64,000 nucleotides of DNA from CAWCCP01 sp963701245 (GTDB lineage: Bacteria; Patescibacteriota; Saccharimonadia; Saccharimonadales; UBA4665): positions 682,001 through 746,000 of the forward strand of contig OY969576.1 in NCBI GenBank assembly GCA_963701245.1. The letters are read 5' to 3'. The translations under genes and the position numbers were made by a program. The notes under the pieces were generated by a model that was given only the letters and a program-made list of their open reading frames with translations, made no database searches and was not told where the DNA came from. This document shows positions 35,684 through 44,229 of the stretch, in pieces; position 1 is the stretch's first letter; every line of letters starts with the position of its first letter.

Positions 35684-38645
35684 CACTTTGAAACGGTCGT
35701 AGCTGCCTAAACTCACCGTCCTTCAGCTTGAGGTCACTATGCCACACATAATCACCTGTCAGGTTAATATGCTCCCAGCCCAGCGGCGACAGATACTGAA
35801 GCAACTCGTCGGCGACCACTATTCCATGTTCCCGTAGCGCCTGTATTGCTCGTTCCAAATATACCGTATTCCATAGCACAATCGCTGCCGTTATCAGGTT
35901 AAGCCCGCTGGCTCGGTAGCGTTGCTGCTCAAAACTGCGGTCGCGTATCTCACCCAACCGGTAGAAAAATACCGCTCTGGCCAGAGCGTTTCTTGCCTCA
36001 CCCTTATTCAACCCAACCTGCACCCGACGCCGGAGCTCGACACTTTGCAGCCAGTCCAGGATAAACAGGGTACGCTCGATTCGTCCCAGCTCGCGCAGTG
36101 CTTTAGCTAGGCCATTTTGCCGCGGATAACTACCGAGCTTCCGCATCATTAGCGAAGCGGTCACTGTTCCTTTCTGAATCGAACTGGCCAACCGTAGAAT
36201 CTCATCCCAGTGACTGCGAATTTGGTTCACACCCAGTGTGCCGCCAATCAACGGACTGAGTGCATCGTATCCGATAGCCTCCTTCGGGATGAACAACTTC
36301 GTGTCACCCAGGTCACGGATACGCGGGGCAAAGTGGAAACCCAGTAAGTGCATCAATGCAAAGACATGGTCGGTAAAGCCAGCCGTGTCGGTGTAATGTT
36401 CCTCGATTTTCAGGTCGGACTCATGGTAGAGCAACCCGTCGAGTACATAGGTCGCATCTCGTACGCCGACATTGACCACCTTGGAGCTGAATGGTGCGTA
36501 CTGATCGGAGATATGCGTATAAAATAATCGCCCCGGCCCGCTACCGTACTTCGGATTAACGAGGCCGGTGCTTTCAGCGCTGCCACCGGCTTTGAACCGT
36601 TGTCCGTCAGATGAGGATGTCGTACCGTCGCCCCAATACGAGGCAAACGGGTGACGTAACTGAGCGTTTACCAGTTCGGCAAGCGCTGCCGAATAGGTTT
36701 CATCGCGAATATGCCAAGCTTGGAGCCATGACAACTTGGCATACGTGACAGCGGGACATGATTCGGCCATCTTGGTTAGGCCAAGGTTAATACCATCGGC
36801 TAGAATCGTCGTCAGCAACAAGGTCTTATCCTTCGCAACGCTGCCGGTTTTCAGATGGGCGAAATGCCGAGTAAAATCCGTCCACGTATCGACCTCAAGG
36901 AGTAGCTCCGTAATCTTAACGCGTGGTAACAGAGCGGCCGCCTGGGTAATTAGTGCTTGCGCGGTTTCTGGTACGGCCGCATCAAGCGGTGTAACCTTCA
37001 GACCTAACTCTGTGATCATAGCATCGGGCAGTTTGTTTGTGGCGGCCAGCCGGTTAACAGTCCTGAGCTGTTCTTTCAGTATTCGTAAGCGCTCATCGAG
37101 ATACTGGTCACAATCAACGGTCACTGCCACCGACAGGGCATTTTGCTCCTTCAGCGAGGTAAACGTAGCAGCCGGAAGCAGATATTCGTCGAAATCTTTG
37201 AACTGGCGTGACTTTTGCACCCAGATATCTCCGGAACGCAGCGCATTTCTAAGCTCCGACAATGCGCATAACTCATAGTACCGGCGATCGATCTTGCTGC
37301 CATTCATAACCAGTCTCGCCCAGCGCGACTTTATGAAATCTGTCGGTGCGTTATCTGGCACATTGCGAGCGTTGCTTGCGTACATGCTACGAAGTGTCTC
37401 GATGGCGTCAAGCGTACCTTGGGCGGCTGGTGCAGCCCGCAGCCTGAGCGCGTTCAAAAACTCCGGCGCGTACCGATGCACCGTAACGTAGCCGTCACTG
37501 ATCCCGGACAAAAAATCGAAGTCCTTGGGGCGCGCCAGACTCTGCGCCTCAACAACGCTAGTCGTAAAGGTTTCCCAAGAGACGACCGACTCAATTGCTG
37601 CAAACGGGTCGCTACCATTTTCCTTTGCTTCCACCAATGCCTTTCCAATGCGTCCGTACAGCCGCACTTTGTCGTTGATGGCTTTACCTGACGCTTGAAA
37701 TTGTTCCTCGTGTTTGTGCTTCGCGGCATTGATCAGCTTCCCTATAATCCGGTCATGCAGGTCGATGATTTCATCGGTAACCGTGGCCGTACTCTCTATC
37801 ACTAACGCGACCAGCGTGGCGTATCGTCGTCGAGGTTCAAAGCGTGCCAAGTCTGCCGGTGTCATCTGGCCACCTTCGCGGGCAATCTTGAGTAGCCGAT
37901 TTTGGTGAATCTGTCGCTCAACGCCAGCCGGTAGGTCGATAGACCGCAATACTTTGATCCGCTCGATATGTTCTAGCATGTTGCGCGCACTTGGTTTGGC
38001 AGGAGATTGGCGAAGCCACGTCAGCCAAGTCACGGCATCACCCTCCCGTCGCTCAAGAAGCATACTGAGTCGCTGACGATGGGCGGCAGATAGTGTGTCG
38101 GTCAAAACACTATAAATACGTTGATCAGCGACCGTAATTGCTTCGGCACAGATACGCTCGACCGTGGACATTGCGGGCAGAATTATCATCTGCTGGCGCA
38201 GGTTATCGATGAGCACATCGGCAAGAGTAACGCCTTTATCGGTTTGCATGGCTACATCAATCAATGCGCTCATTGCCTGCCGATAATAAGTCGTGGTAAA
38301 TGTTTTGAAGCCGAATACTTTTTGCAGCACAATAAGGTGTTCGCGGCGTGTCTCGGCTCGCTTGCCATACTCACTCCAACAGCTCGAAGATACGTTAAGC
38401 TGCTCCCCCACTAATTGCAGCAACTGAGTATGAGGTGGCTCATCGACACCCAGCACAATTCCAGGATAGCGCAAATAGCAAAGCTGGACAGCAAAGCCCA
38501 AACGGTTCGCGGCTCCCCGGTGCTTACGGACAACTGCTTGGTCAGTTTCGCTTAACGTATAGCGCCTGATCAATTCATCTGTGGTGTCGGGTAGCGCGAG
38601 TAGATTCTGGCGTTCGGTCGCAGACAAGACTAACTGACGGGGCAT
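35679..38645 (-). CDS. tnpA: Tn3-family transposase (type A)
   Basis: 988 residues from the ATG at 38645 (MPRQLVLSATERQNLLALPD), which has AAGGAG 5 bp upstream; the longer reading from 38702 has no support. It has the N-terminal DUF4158 repeat-binding domain. The C-terminal DDE core includes ILADGINLGLTKMAE, WGDGTTSSSDGQRF and HYTDTAGFTDHVFALMHLLG, and it ends with the usual PLGWEHINLTGDY. Length and motifs suggest an active enzyme. The truncated copy at 19825-21754 is its close relative. Confidence 0.96.
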   Translation of the reverse strand: MPRQLVLSATERQNLLALPDTTDELIRRYTLSETDQAVVRKHRGAANRLGFAVQLCYLRYPGIVLGVDEPPHTQLLQLVGEQLNVSSSCWSEYGKRAETRREHLIVLQKVFGFKTFTTTYYRQAMSALIDVAMQTDKGVTLADVLIDNLRQQMIILPAMSTVERICAEAITVADQRIYSVLTDTLSAAHRQRLSMLLERREGDAVTWLTWLRQSPAKPSARNMLEHIERIKVLRSIDLPAGVERQIHQNRLLKIAREGGQMTPADLARFEPRRRYATLVALVIESTATVTDEIIDLHDRIIGKLINAAKHKHEEQFQASGKAINDKVRLYGRIGKALVEAKENGSDPFAAIESVVSWETFTTSVVEAQSLARPKDFDFLSGISDGYVTVHRYAPEFLNALRLRAAPAAQGTLDAIETLRSMYASNARNVPDNAPTDFIKSRWARLVMNGSKIDRRYYELCALSELRNALRSGDIWVQKSRQFKDFDEYLLPAATFTSLKEQNALSVAVTVDCDQYLDERLRILKEQLRTVNRLAATNKLPDAMITELGLKVTPLDAAVPETAQALITQAAALLPRVKITELLLEVDTWTDFTRHFAHLKTGSVAKDKTLLLTTILADGINLGLTKMAESCPAVTYAKLSWLQAWHIRDETYSAALAELVNAQLRHPFASYWGDGTTSSSDGQRFKAGGSAESTGLVNPKYGSGPGRLFYTHISDQYAPFSSKVVNVGVRDATYVLDGLLYHESDLKIEEHYTDTAGFTDHVFALMHLLGFHFAPRIRDLGDTKLFIPKEAIGYDALSPLIGGTLGVNQIRSHWDEILRLASSIQKGTVTASLMMRKLGSYPRQNGLAKALRELGRIERTLFILDWLQSVELRRRVQVGLNKGEARNALARAVFFYRLGEIRDRSFEQQRYRASGLNLITAAIVLWNTVYLERAIQALREHGIVVADELLQYLSPLGWEHINLTGDYVWHSDLKLKDGEFRQLRPFQSA

Positions 38646-38777
38646 CGCCACTCCTTTTTCGTACAAACGGACAATTTGAATAGCTAAAAGCCATGTGGTC
38701 AATTTGAACCGCTCATCGACTTATTGGCCGTACGCTCTATAATAGGCTCATTAGCGTATACTTCAATTGACCTACTT
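38646..38777. promoter_or_regulatory. tnpA/tnpR divergent control region, likely res site (type A)
   Basis: 132 bp between the divergent transposase and resolvase. GTACGC (38729 region) and GCGTATAC (38754 region) form inverted motifs around a TATAAT (38736-38741), as expected of resolvase binding sites overlapping the tnpR promoter. Confidence 0.55.
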
Positions 38778-39410
38778 ATGAAAATTGCCCGACTGTATTT
38801 ACGTGTTAGTACCGAATCCCAAGACCTAGCCCGTCAGGAGTCTATTGTTGAAGACGCAAAAGCTGCTGGGTTCTACGTTGCTGGCATTTATCGGGAGAAG
38901 GCCTCTGGTGCACGAGCGGACCGGCCGGAGCTCCTCCGTATGATTGGCGATCTGCAACCCGGTGAGGTGGTCATTGCTGAAAAGATTGACCGTATTAGCC
39001 GTTTACCGCTACCTGAGGCCGAGCTACTTATTTCGTCAATCCGTGAGAAAGGGGCACGTTTGGCGGTACCCGGCGTTGTTGATTTGTCCGAATTAACAGC
39101 TGAAACCAAAGGTGTGGCCAAGATCGTGTTGGAGTCAGTGCAGGACATGCTCTTGAAGCTGGCTCTCCAGATTGCCCACGATGACTACCAGGATCGCCGA
39201 GAACGTCAACGACAAGGGGTGGAGTTGGCCAAAACCGCTGGGAAATACCAGGGACGGAAGACTGACACTACGACGCACGAAAGAATTATTGCGCTGCGCA
39301 CGGCAGGCAAAAGCATCGCCGAGACGGCGAAGCTGGCGGCGTGTAGTACGAGCCAGGTGAAGCGGGTGTGGGGGATGCGGGAGCAGGGAGTGGCACAGCC
39401 TCATGCCTAA
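38778..39410 (+). CDS. tnpR: Serine resolvase (TnpR, type A)
   Basis: 210 residues from the ATG at 38778 (MKIARLYLRVSTESQDLARQ) with the catalytic S11. The arginine motif appears as AEKIDRISRLPLPEAE. The C-terminal part has an HTH (SIAETAKLAACSTSQVKRV). It lacks similarity to the type B resolvase beyond the family core. It overlaps the next gene by 8 bp, suggesting one transcript with the passenger. Confidence 0.94.
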   Translation: MKIARLYLRVSTESQDLARQESIVEDAKAAGFYVAGIYREKASGARADRPELLRMIGDLQPGEVVIAEKIDRISRLPLPEAELLISSIREKGARLAVPGVVDLSELTAETKGVAKIVLESVQDMLLKLALQIAHDDYQDRRERQRQGVELAKTAGKYQGRKTDTTTHERIIALRTAGKSIAETAKLAACSTSQVKRVWGMREQGVAQPHA

Positions 39411-40410
39411 ACTGGACGCGGTAATTGTCCCGACAAGTCGCACGAGCGGCCATTTACAGTACGCCACACAGCTTGCCGATAAAACGAACGCTTGCCTGGT
39501 TGCACTTTGCAGCGGCCAAGCAGCCGCAAAAGAGGTTCAGGGGGTGGGAGTGGACATCCCAGCCTCCTATAATCACCAACTCATCGTTGGCCTTGCTACC
39601 GACACGCACCCGCAGGCCCTATTTGGCCGGGAGCACAATGACATCAGCTTAAAGCGCAATCTCGGTATGTTACTTGCTCGTTTGGTAGGCTGGAAAACAA
39701 TTTTGTTCCTGGACGATGACCTCACGAGCATTACAGGACTTGAGCAAGCACTAGGCCAAGTACAGGACGTCGGGGCTGCCGGGTTTCTAGTCTCAGAGTT
39801 TCCGGATAACTCTGTCGTACGCCACGCTGAACGGTTGAGCGGGGTAGAGCCAGGAGTCGCCCTATCAGGGGGGGCATTGGTCGTCAACGTCCCCTCTGCC
39901 CTCGGCTTCTTCCCGCGCGTTTATAACGAAGACTGGTTTTTTCTTCACGACATGTTAGGACGCCCTACACACCGGGTAACAGGAAAAGCACAGCAACAAC
40001 CGTATAACCCGTTTCAAGATCCTTTGCGGGCAGCATCTGAGGAGTTCGGAGATGTTCTAGCGGAGGGAATCAGGGCACTATCGAGCCTGGGAGTAAATTG
40101 CACTGACGCGACCGTGTCAGATTGGCAAGATGTGCTCGACTGCCGGCAGAAGTTAGTTCAAGGCATACGCAGCCGGCTTTCGGCGCGGTACACTGAGCCT
40201 GATGTACGCGATGCGATTAGTGCTTTACAAGCCGCTGACGCTCGATTGGTCACCTTCACGAGCCTGCACTGTGTTGAGTACATAGCCGCATGGCGCGAAG
40301 ATATTAACCTTTGGCAGAGGCGGCTTGCGGTACTGCCAACAGGGTTATCGCTCGATCAGGCGTTAAGGTACCTGGCCTTATCAGCGCAACCCGCTATGCT
40401 AGCAGTTTGA
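39403..40410 (+). CDS. GT-A glycosyltransferase-like Tn3 passenger
   Basis: 335 residues. The N-terminal strand LDAVIVPTSR and the acidic motif ILFLDDDLTSI look like the nucleotide-sugar and metal-binding DxD of GT-A fold enzymes. SGGALVVNVPSALGFFPRVY and NEDWFFLHDML supply a later acceptor-side acidic pair as in GT2-like enzymes. The C-terminal 130 residues are helical. It starts inside the end of tnpR and finishes 3 bp before the right inverted repeat, so it is a true passenger. Donor and acceptor cannot be told from sequence. Confidence 0.7.
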   Translation: MPKLDAVIVPTSRTSGHLQYATQLADKTNACLVALCSGQAAAKEVQGVGVDIPASYNHQLIVGLATDTHPQALFGREHNDISLKRNLGMLLARLVGWKTILFLDDDLTSITGLEQALGQVQDVGAAGFLVSEFPDNSVVRHAERLSGVEPGVALSGGALVVNVPSALGFFPRVYNEDWFFLHDMLGRPTHRVTGKAQQQPYNPFQDPLRAASEEFGDVLAEGIRALSSLGVNCTDATVSDWQDVLDCRQKLVQGIRSRLSARYTEPDVRDAISALQAADARLVTFTSLHCVEYIAAWREDINLWQRRLAVLPTGLSLDQALRYLALSAQPAMLAV

Positions 40411-40412
40411 GG

Positions 40413-40450
40413 CTTAGCGTGCTATTTTGTCCGTTTTCTGAGGCGACCCC
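40413..40450. repeat. Right outer terminal inverted repeat, Tn3 type A
   Basis: 38 bp, the inverse of 19792-19829 with two mismatches; it is followed directly by TAGTT, the right copy of the 5-bp target duplication. Confidence 0.93.
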
Positions 40451-40673
40451 TAGTTACGAATGGGCAGGTGATATAAACGTCGTGAAGTTCTCGCCAACCA
40501 TCGTGGAGGCCGTAATTGTTCGAACAGATGATGTCAGCGTCTTTGACTCTCTCTAGCCATTCGATTGTATCTTTACTGATCGTGTCGTATGAAGTGAGAT
40601 TGCCTAGAGCACCAAGCTCGGCAAGCTGAGCGTCTGTGAAGCCAATGGTTTGAGTAATAACAATATTTTTCAT
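40451..40673 (-). pseudogene. D-2-hydroxyacid dehydrogenase, N-terminal fragment
   Basis: Begins MKNIVITQTIGFTDAQLAEL, the N-terminal catalytic-domain strand of the D-isomer dehydrogenase family, continues through VKDADIICSNNYGL and reaches YITCPFVT at the transposon. The remaining codons are at 19083-19786. A TATACT box ends 9 bp before the ATG on the minus strand, so the original gene had a nearly leaderless start. Confidence 0.9.
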
Positions 40674-40735
40674 ATGACTTCAAGTATAAACTATGCGGTC
40701 TAAAGGAGTAGAACCCATGTAACAGTAAGAACTCC

Positions 40736-40879
40736 ATGTCAAAACTAAAAGACTCGGATTGCAAGAATCTTTACCTGCGTAAGCATCATTTGGTACGCCT
40801 TACCAGACATAATTGGCACACACTTTACCTTAGTTTACTACGAATGAGTGAACGTCTGGTAGAGTTAGGCATTCAATAA
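40736..40879 (+). CDS. 47-residue small ORF of a repeated short family
   Basis: MSKLKDSDCKNLYLRKHHLV and then RLTRHNWHTLYLSLLRMSER, ending LVELGIQ. Its C-terminal half aligns by eye with the small ORF at 54200 (SQNLHSLWPSLLMTNERLKN) and a remnant near 18852. Conservation of N-x-H-x-L-x-x-SLL-x-x-x-ERL in two separate ORFs argues for real peptides. Function unknown. Confidence 0.45.
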   Translation: MSKLKDSDCKNLYLRKHHLVRLTRHNWHTLYLSLLRMSERLVELGIQ

Positions 40880-40928
40880 GCAGATAGTTAGGTTTAAAGC
40901 CGTAAATCAATAGCTAATTTCAAGATTA

Positions 40929-40957
40929 TTGACAATAGGTATACATCGTCATACTAT
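40929..40957 (+). promoter_or_regulatory. Promoter of the toxin-antitoxin pair (leaderless)
   Basis: TTGACA (40929-40934), 17-bp spacer, TACTAT (40952-40957). The ATG at 40964 coincides with the expected transcription start, so the mRNA should be leaderless. Confidence 0.8.
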
Positions 40958-40963
40958 TTATTC

Positions 40964-41242
40964 ATGAAACATATCGAATGGGATGAGAGAAAAAACTCTA
41001 GACTTAGGTCTCAAAGAGGAATATGTTTCGAAGATGTACAGACGGCTATTGAAGAGGGTGATTTATTAGACGACATTATCCATCCTAATAAGTTGCACTA
41101 TCGACACCAAAGAATTTTTATTATCAAAATAAATCAGTATGTTTACCTGGTGCCGTACGTTGAGGACGAAACCAAAATTTTCTTAAAGACCATAATCCCA
41201 AATAGAAAAGCTACTAAAAAGTATTTAAAGGAGAACAAATGA
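40964..41242 (+). CDS. BrnT-like toxin
   Basis: 92 residues starting MKHIEWDERKNSRLRSQRGI and FEDVQTAIEEGDLLDD, the BrnT ribonuclease-toxin pattern (WDExKN...G-I-x-FE). It continues with RIFIIKINQYVYLVPYVEDE and IIPNRKATKKYL. BrnT toxins are RelE-fold mRNA interferases. It overlaps its partner by ATGA, with the toxin first as in brnTA. Confidence 0.78.
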   Translation: MKHIEWDERKNSRLRSQRGICFEDVQTAIEEGDLLDDIIHPNKLHYRHQRIFIIKINQYVYLVPYVEDETKIFLKTIIPNRKATKKYLKENK

Positions 41243-41511
41243 TGGATAGTTATTTAGACGATGAGGAACAAAAAATTGTTGAAGATTTTGAGCAAGCATT
41301 GGATGATGGTTCTTTAAAAAGTGTAACTGATTTACATGTAAGAAGAAAAGAACTGCAGCAAATTGCTCGTAATACGCTTAATAAAACGAGAAACATAAAC
41401 ATTCGTTTAACAGAAAGGGACTTGTATAGGTTAAAAGCAAAAGCAATTGAAGAAGGCATACCTTACCAGACACTTGCTTCATCTATACTACATAAGGCAA
41501 CGGTCAAATAG
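41239..41511 (+). CDS. CopG/BrnA-like antitoxin
   Basis: 90 residues. The C-terminal NIRLTERDLYRLKAKAIEEG and IPYQTLASSILHK match the ribbon-helix-helix type antitoxins (CopG antitoxin, PF12441-like) that neutralise BrnT-family toxins and repress their own promoter. The start has a strong AAGGAG 6 bp upstream and overlaps the toxin stop (ATGA). Confidence 0.8.
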   Translation: MMDSYLDDEEQKIVEDFEQALDDGSLKSVTDLHVRRKELQQIARNTLNKTRNINIRLTERDLYRLKAKAIEEGIPYQTLASSILHKATVK

Positions 41512-41529
41512 AGAATAGCGTTACTTTTT

Positions 41530-41854
41530 ATGGAATCTGTATTTAAAATACCTCCTTCTTATAGGTTTATTAATTGGAGCGTTTAGTTTTGTTCTATATG
41601 GTTGCCAGCAAAGTCACCTACCAGATTCAGGACAACGGGTTGTGCAAGACTGTAATGCTAGTGTTGTGCCTGAAAGCACACAGCCTAATGTTGAGGATGG
41701 GCCATGCATATCAGGCGCGTCCACAATACAAGAAGATAATTACTCATTGTATTATTCATCACTGGCAATATTTGTTGCTGTAGTATCGATCATAATATTA
41801 GAAATCAATAGCGACTCAAAGAAATCAAAAGTGAAAGCCAAGACTAAGCGATAG
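41530..41854 (+). pseudogene. Small lipoprotein-like gene, probable single-base frameshift
   Basis: From the ATG at 41530 the reading is MESVFK, then a hydrophobic helix in the next frame (YLLLIGLLIGAFSFVLYGC) with a lipobox-like ending, and on through QQSHLPDSGQRVV to a second membrane helix (SLAIFVAVVSIIILEI) and a Lys-rich tail. The two frames join if one A is removed from the run at 41545-41548. Unknown family; the break may be real or an error. Confidence 0.4.
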
Positions 41855-42122
41855 AATTAATTTAGCAATGTTCATATCCTAAAACGATTGAAACACTGAT
41901 TAACGGATACAGATTATCTATAAATTTTAAAAGTAAATAAAAATTGAAACAAAGCGTATCTGTAAATACGTAAAATTGCATCTGGTACGCCAGCATATTC
42001 TTTTTTGAAACCACAATCCATGAACAAACTTTTGAAAAGATAAACACTTATTTGTTTTTATACATTTGGCAAAATTACTATACTATAAAAACAATATTGC
42101 TTAAGCTTTTAAAGGTAAGTAA

Positions 42123-42833
42123 ATGAAAAAAACTAGCTATGTAGAAGGTTTTAGCACACCGGAAATCATTTTAGTGGTCTTATGTGTGTGTTTAGTTTGT
42201 TTCGGAGGATGGTACGTATATCATAGTGAGCAGAAAACTAAGAAACCTACAGTAAATACCACAAAAAGCACAAATAAGAGTTCAAGTTCTAATTCAACAA
42301 CCAGAGGAAACACATTAGCTGATGTTGTTGCCTATGGCAAACAATCGACGCCAGGTAAACTGCAAATTACAAATGGCATCGTGGAGGTTAATAGTGTTGT
42401 TTACGCAGATTACTTCGCAAGTGTCTCGTTTGATAATAATACAGCGATTGCCGACATTAGCATTATAAACACCACTGGCCAAACACAAACCTATAATCTA
42501 GGTGATTTATCATTGCAATTACCAAGCGGAGAGATTGTTGCATCAAGTGGATCATATAACTCTTCCAATTCGGGTGGCAATGACAACCTCAGTGTTGGAT
42601 CAGGTGGCACTGTAGTCGAAGATTTAGCTTTTACTCCCATTCAGGGCTCAGAGAAAGCTGGCATAGGTTATCTTGAATTTACTCCAGAAAGCTCAAATAG
42701 CGATTCGTCAACAAACGGCTCGGACACTGGATCTTCTTCAACTAGATCGCAAACTACTGCTCCAGCAACAAACACGTCAACCGTCAAGATAGCAGTAACT
42801 TTCAAGACTCCCGATCCAAATTTTCAGCAATAA
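42123..42833 (+). CDS. Pilin-leader protein with DUF4352-like beta domain
   Basis: 236 residues. The N-terminus EGFSTPEIILVVLCVCLVCF has the full type IV prepilin signature: Gly-Phe cleavage site, Glu at +5 and membrane helix. A Ser/Thr/Asn linker follows. Then comes an Ig-like domain (AIADISIINTTGQTQTYNLG) like those of DUF4352 lipoproteins, and a Ser/Thr-rich tail. It would be processed by PilD and could be a pilus-associated or surface protein, in line with the PilB in this window. Confidence 0.75.
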   Translation: MKKTSYVEGFSTPEIILVVLCVCLVCFGGWYVYHSEQKTKKPTVNTTKSTNKSSSSNSTTRGNTLADVVAYGKQSTPGKLQITNGIVEVNSVVYADYFASVSFDNNTAIADISIINTTGQTQTYNLGDLSLQLPSGEIVASSGSYNSSNSGGNDNLSVGSGGTVVEDLAFTPIQGSEKAGIGYLEFTPESSNSDSSTNGSDTGSSSTRSQTTAPATNTSTVKIAVTFKTPDPNFQQ

Positions 42834-43029
42834 GCAATAAAAGCTAGCATCAGAGCAAATAGCGGTACCGGGACTTTCTTTGCATGGTACATCCACCAAA
42901 ATCTTCTTTGAACTAATACCAAGTACAGAAATCTTGGTACAGCTGAGCGGACTTATTATGAACCTAAATCCGTAGACATAATTTTAGAGTCTTTATCAGT
43001 AAGTTGGATCCGATTACAGAAATTCAAAT

Positions 43030-43604
43030 CTAGTATTCTACATTAATAGATGCGCCTCCCAGTCCAGGTAAATCTAGACTAAAAGGCTGACCATCCATAA
43101 TGTTGTTATAAAGATCTGTGGAGACTTGCCCATATATAGCCGCTTTACTTATAGCTGCTCTGGAAGCAGGAATATCACCGTATCTTGCCTCAAACACCGC
43201 TAAGTACGTCCACAATATGGAATCTTGAGGAAAAAGTTGTAATGAAGTTCCAAAATACTGAAGTCCTGTACTATACCCGCCATACACCAGGGTTAGTTCT
43301 CCGAGGCTATTGTAAATTAAAATATCCGAACCGTACTGCAATCCTTTATCATAAACGCTGACAGCATCGGAATATTGACGCTGATTCGCAAGAATACCGC
43401 CGAGAGTAGCATAGTTACTGAAGGTCGGATAGACACTAATTGACTTTTCGATATATTGGTCTGCTTTACCAAAATTACCATCGTTTACTTGTTCGGTAGC
43501 CAATGTGTCATACGCGTTATAATCATCGGCTGAAGCCGTAATATCATGAGACGCTAAAGTATAGGCATTTTTCCAGTCAAGTCCCCATATGATCGTTCGA
43601 GTAC
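43030..43604 (-). pseudogene. Membrane glycosyltransferase-TPR gene, C-terminal TPR fragment
   Basis: About 190 codons with TPR-like repeats (YDTLATEQVNDGNFGKADQY, then YATLGGILANQRQYSDAVSV, then LGGASINVEY at the end). It aligns along its length with the last 190 residues of the intact paralog at 51276-53009. It is cut at GTR by the IS4-family element; the preceding codons are at 47199-47936. Merging at the 9-bp duplication gives GGT ACT CGA ACG ATC in frame. Confidence 0.88.
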
Positions 43605-43621
43605 CTGAACCACCCTCACTT

Positions 43622-44229
43622 TTAAACCTCACCCCATAACAGCTGTCCATAGGCCCGACTTAATTGTTCAAAAGCCTGGCGGAGCCAGGAGGTTTGTTTC
43701 TTGGGATTGGTAGTTTTGAGGTGTTGTTTGGTTGGTTTAACAGCTAAGTAGAGCAAGGCGATACCTAAACTCACTAACCAGAGCAGAACCTTTAAACTGT
43801 TGGGCTTGTTCAGCCGAGTCCGTTTGTATTCAAAGATATGCTTTAAGTCCTTGAAGGTTTCTTCGATCTCAAACCTATGGTAGTAAATTCGAACGATCTT
43901 GGTACGGCTACTGGTCATGTCATTGGTGAGAATGTACCAAGGCTCTTTAGTTCTTCTGCTCTTAGGCGAACGAATGACTCTAAGTAGTTTTAAGCCGTAC
44001 AGAGTAATGAGGGCATCCTTTTCTTTAAGCCGCTTAACCTCCGTTTTTTTGTCATCGAACTCGACAAATCTACCAGCCTTAAGCCTAATGTAGAACATAG
44101 CGCCCTCTGCGCTCAAATGTTCAACGATGGATTCGTTACCGAATCCTCGGTCAAACACAAGCTTCGGCCAAAAGCCCAGTCTGTCTGCCATAGTCTGTAA
44201 GGCGTCAATGGTATGGCCGGTAAAAGACT
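43622..44229 (-). pseudogene. IS4-family transposase, C-terminal fragment
   Basis: Starts in frame at SFTGHTIDALQTMADRLGFW and carries the second catalytic Asp (KLVFDRGFGNESI) and the YREK-type region with the Glu (RIYYHRFEIEETFKDLKH). The N-terminal part is at 45534-45995. Removing the IS256 element and one AAAAGACT copy gives E-Q-S-F-T-G in frame and a 353-residue protein. Confidence 0.9.

Larger units (their letters stand above)
19792..40450. mobile_element. 20.66-kb composite Tn3-family transposon
   Basis: The outer ends are 38-bp inverted repeats starting GGGGTC and ending with ...ACGYTAAG, the Tn3-family pattern; left (19792-19829) and right (40413-40450) differ at two positions. The flanking five bases are TAGTT on both sides (19787-19791 and 40451-40455), the 5-bp duplication expected of Tn3. 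The target is a dehydrogenase gene whose halves rejoin exactly. Inside are a truncated Tn3 copy, a second Tn3 element of another type, 8.6 kb of cargo, and a complete Tn3 copy. The complete copy's inner repeat at 35646 is more diverged and has no matching duplication, so the last jump moved the whole 20.66 kb as a unit. Confidence 0.93.
35646..40450. mobile_element. Complete Tn3-family element type A (tnpA, tnpR, passenger)
   Basis: 4805 bp between 38-bp inverted repeats at 35646-35683 and 40413-40450, which differ at five positions. It holds an intact transposase, a divergent resolvase, and a GT-A-like passenger overlapping tnpR. Left flank ATAGT and right flank TAGTT do not match. The element therefore is not sitting between its own target duplication; its right end now serves as the right end of the larger composite. 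Confidence 0.9.

Noticed and set aside
40422..40450. Last codons of the N-terminal dehydrogenase ORF (GRLRKRTK)
   Set aside because: Encoded by the inverted repeat, not by the host gene.
35646..40450. Right Tn3 as an independent insertion with its own duplication
   Set aside because: Left flank ATAGT and right flank TAGTT do not match; the duplication belongs to the 20.66-kb unit.
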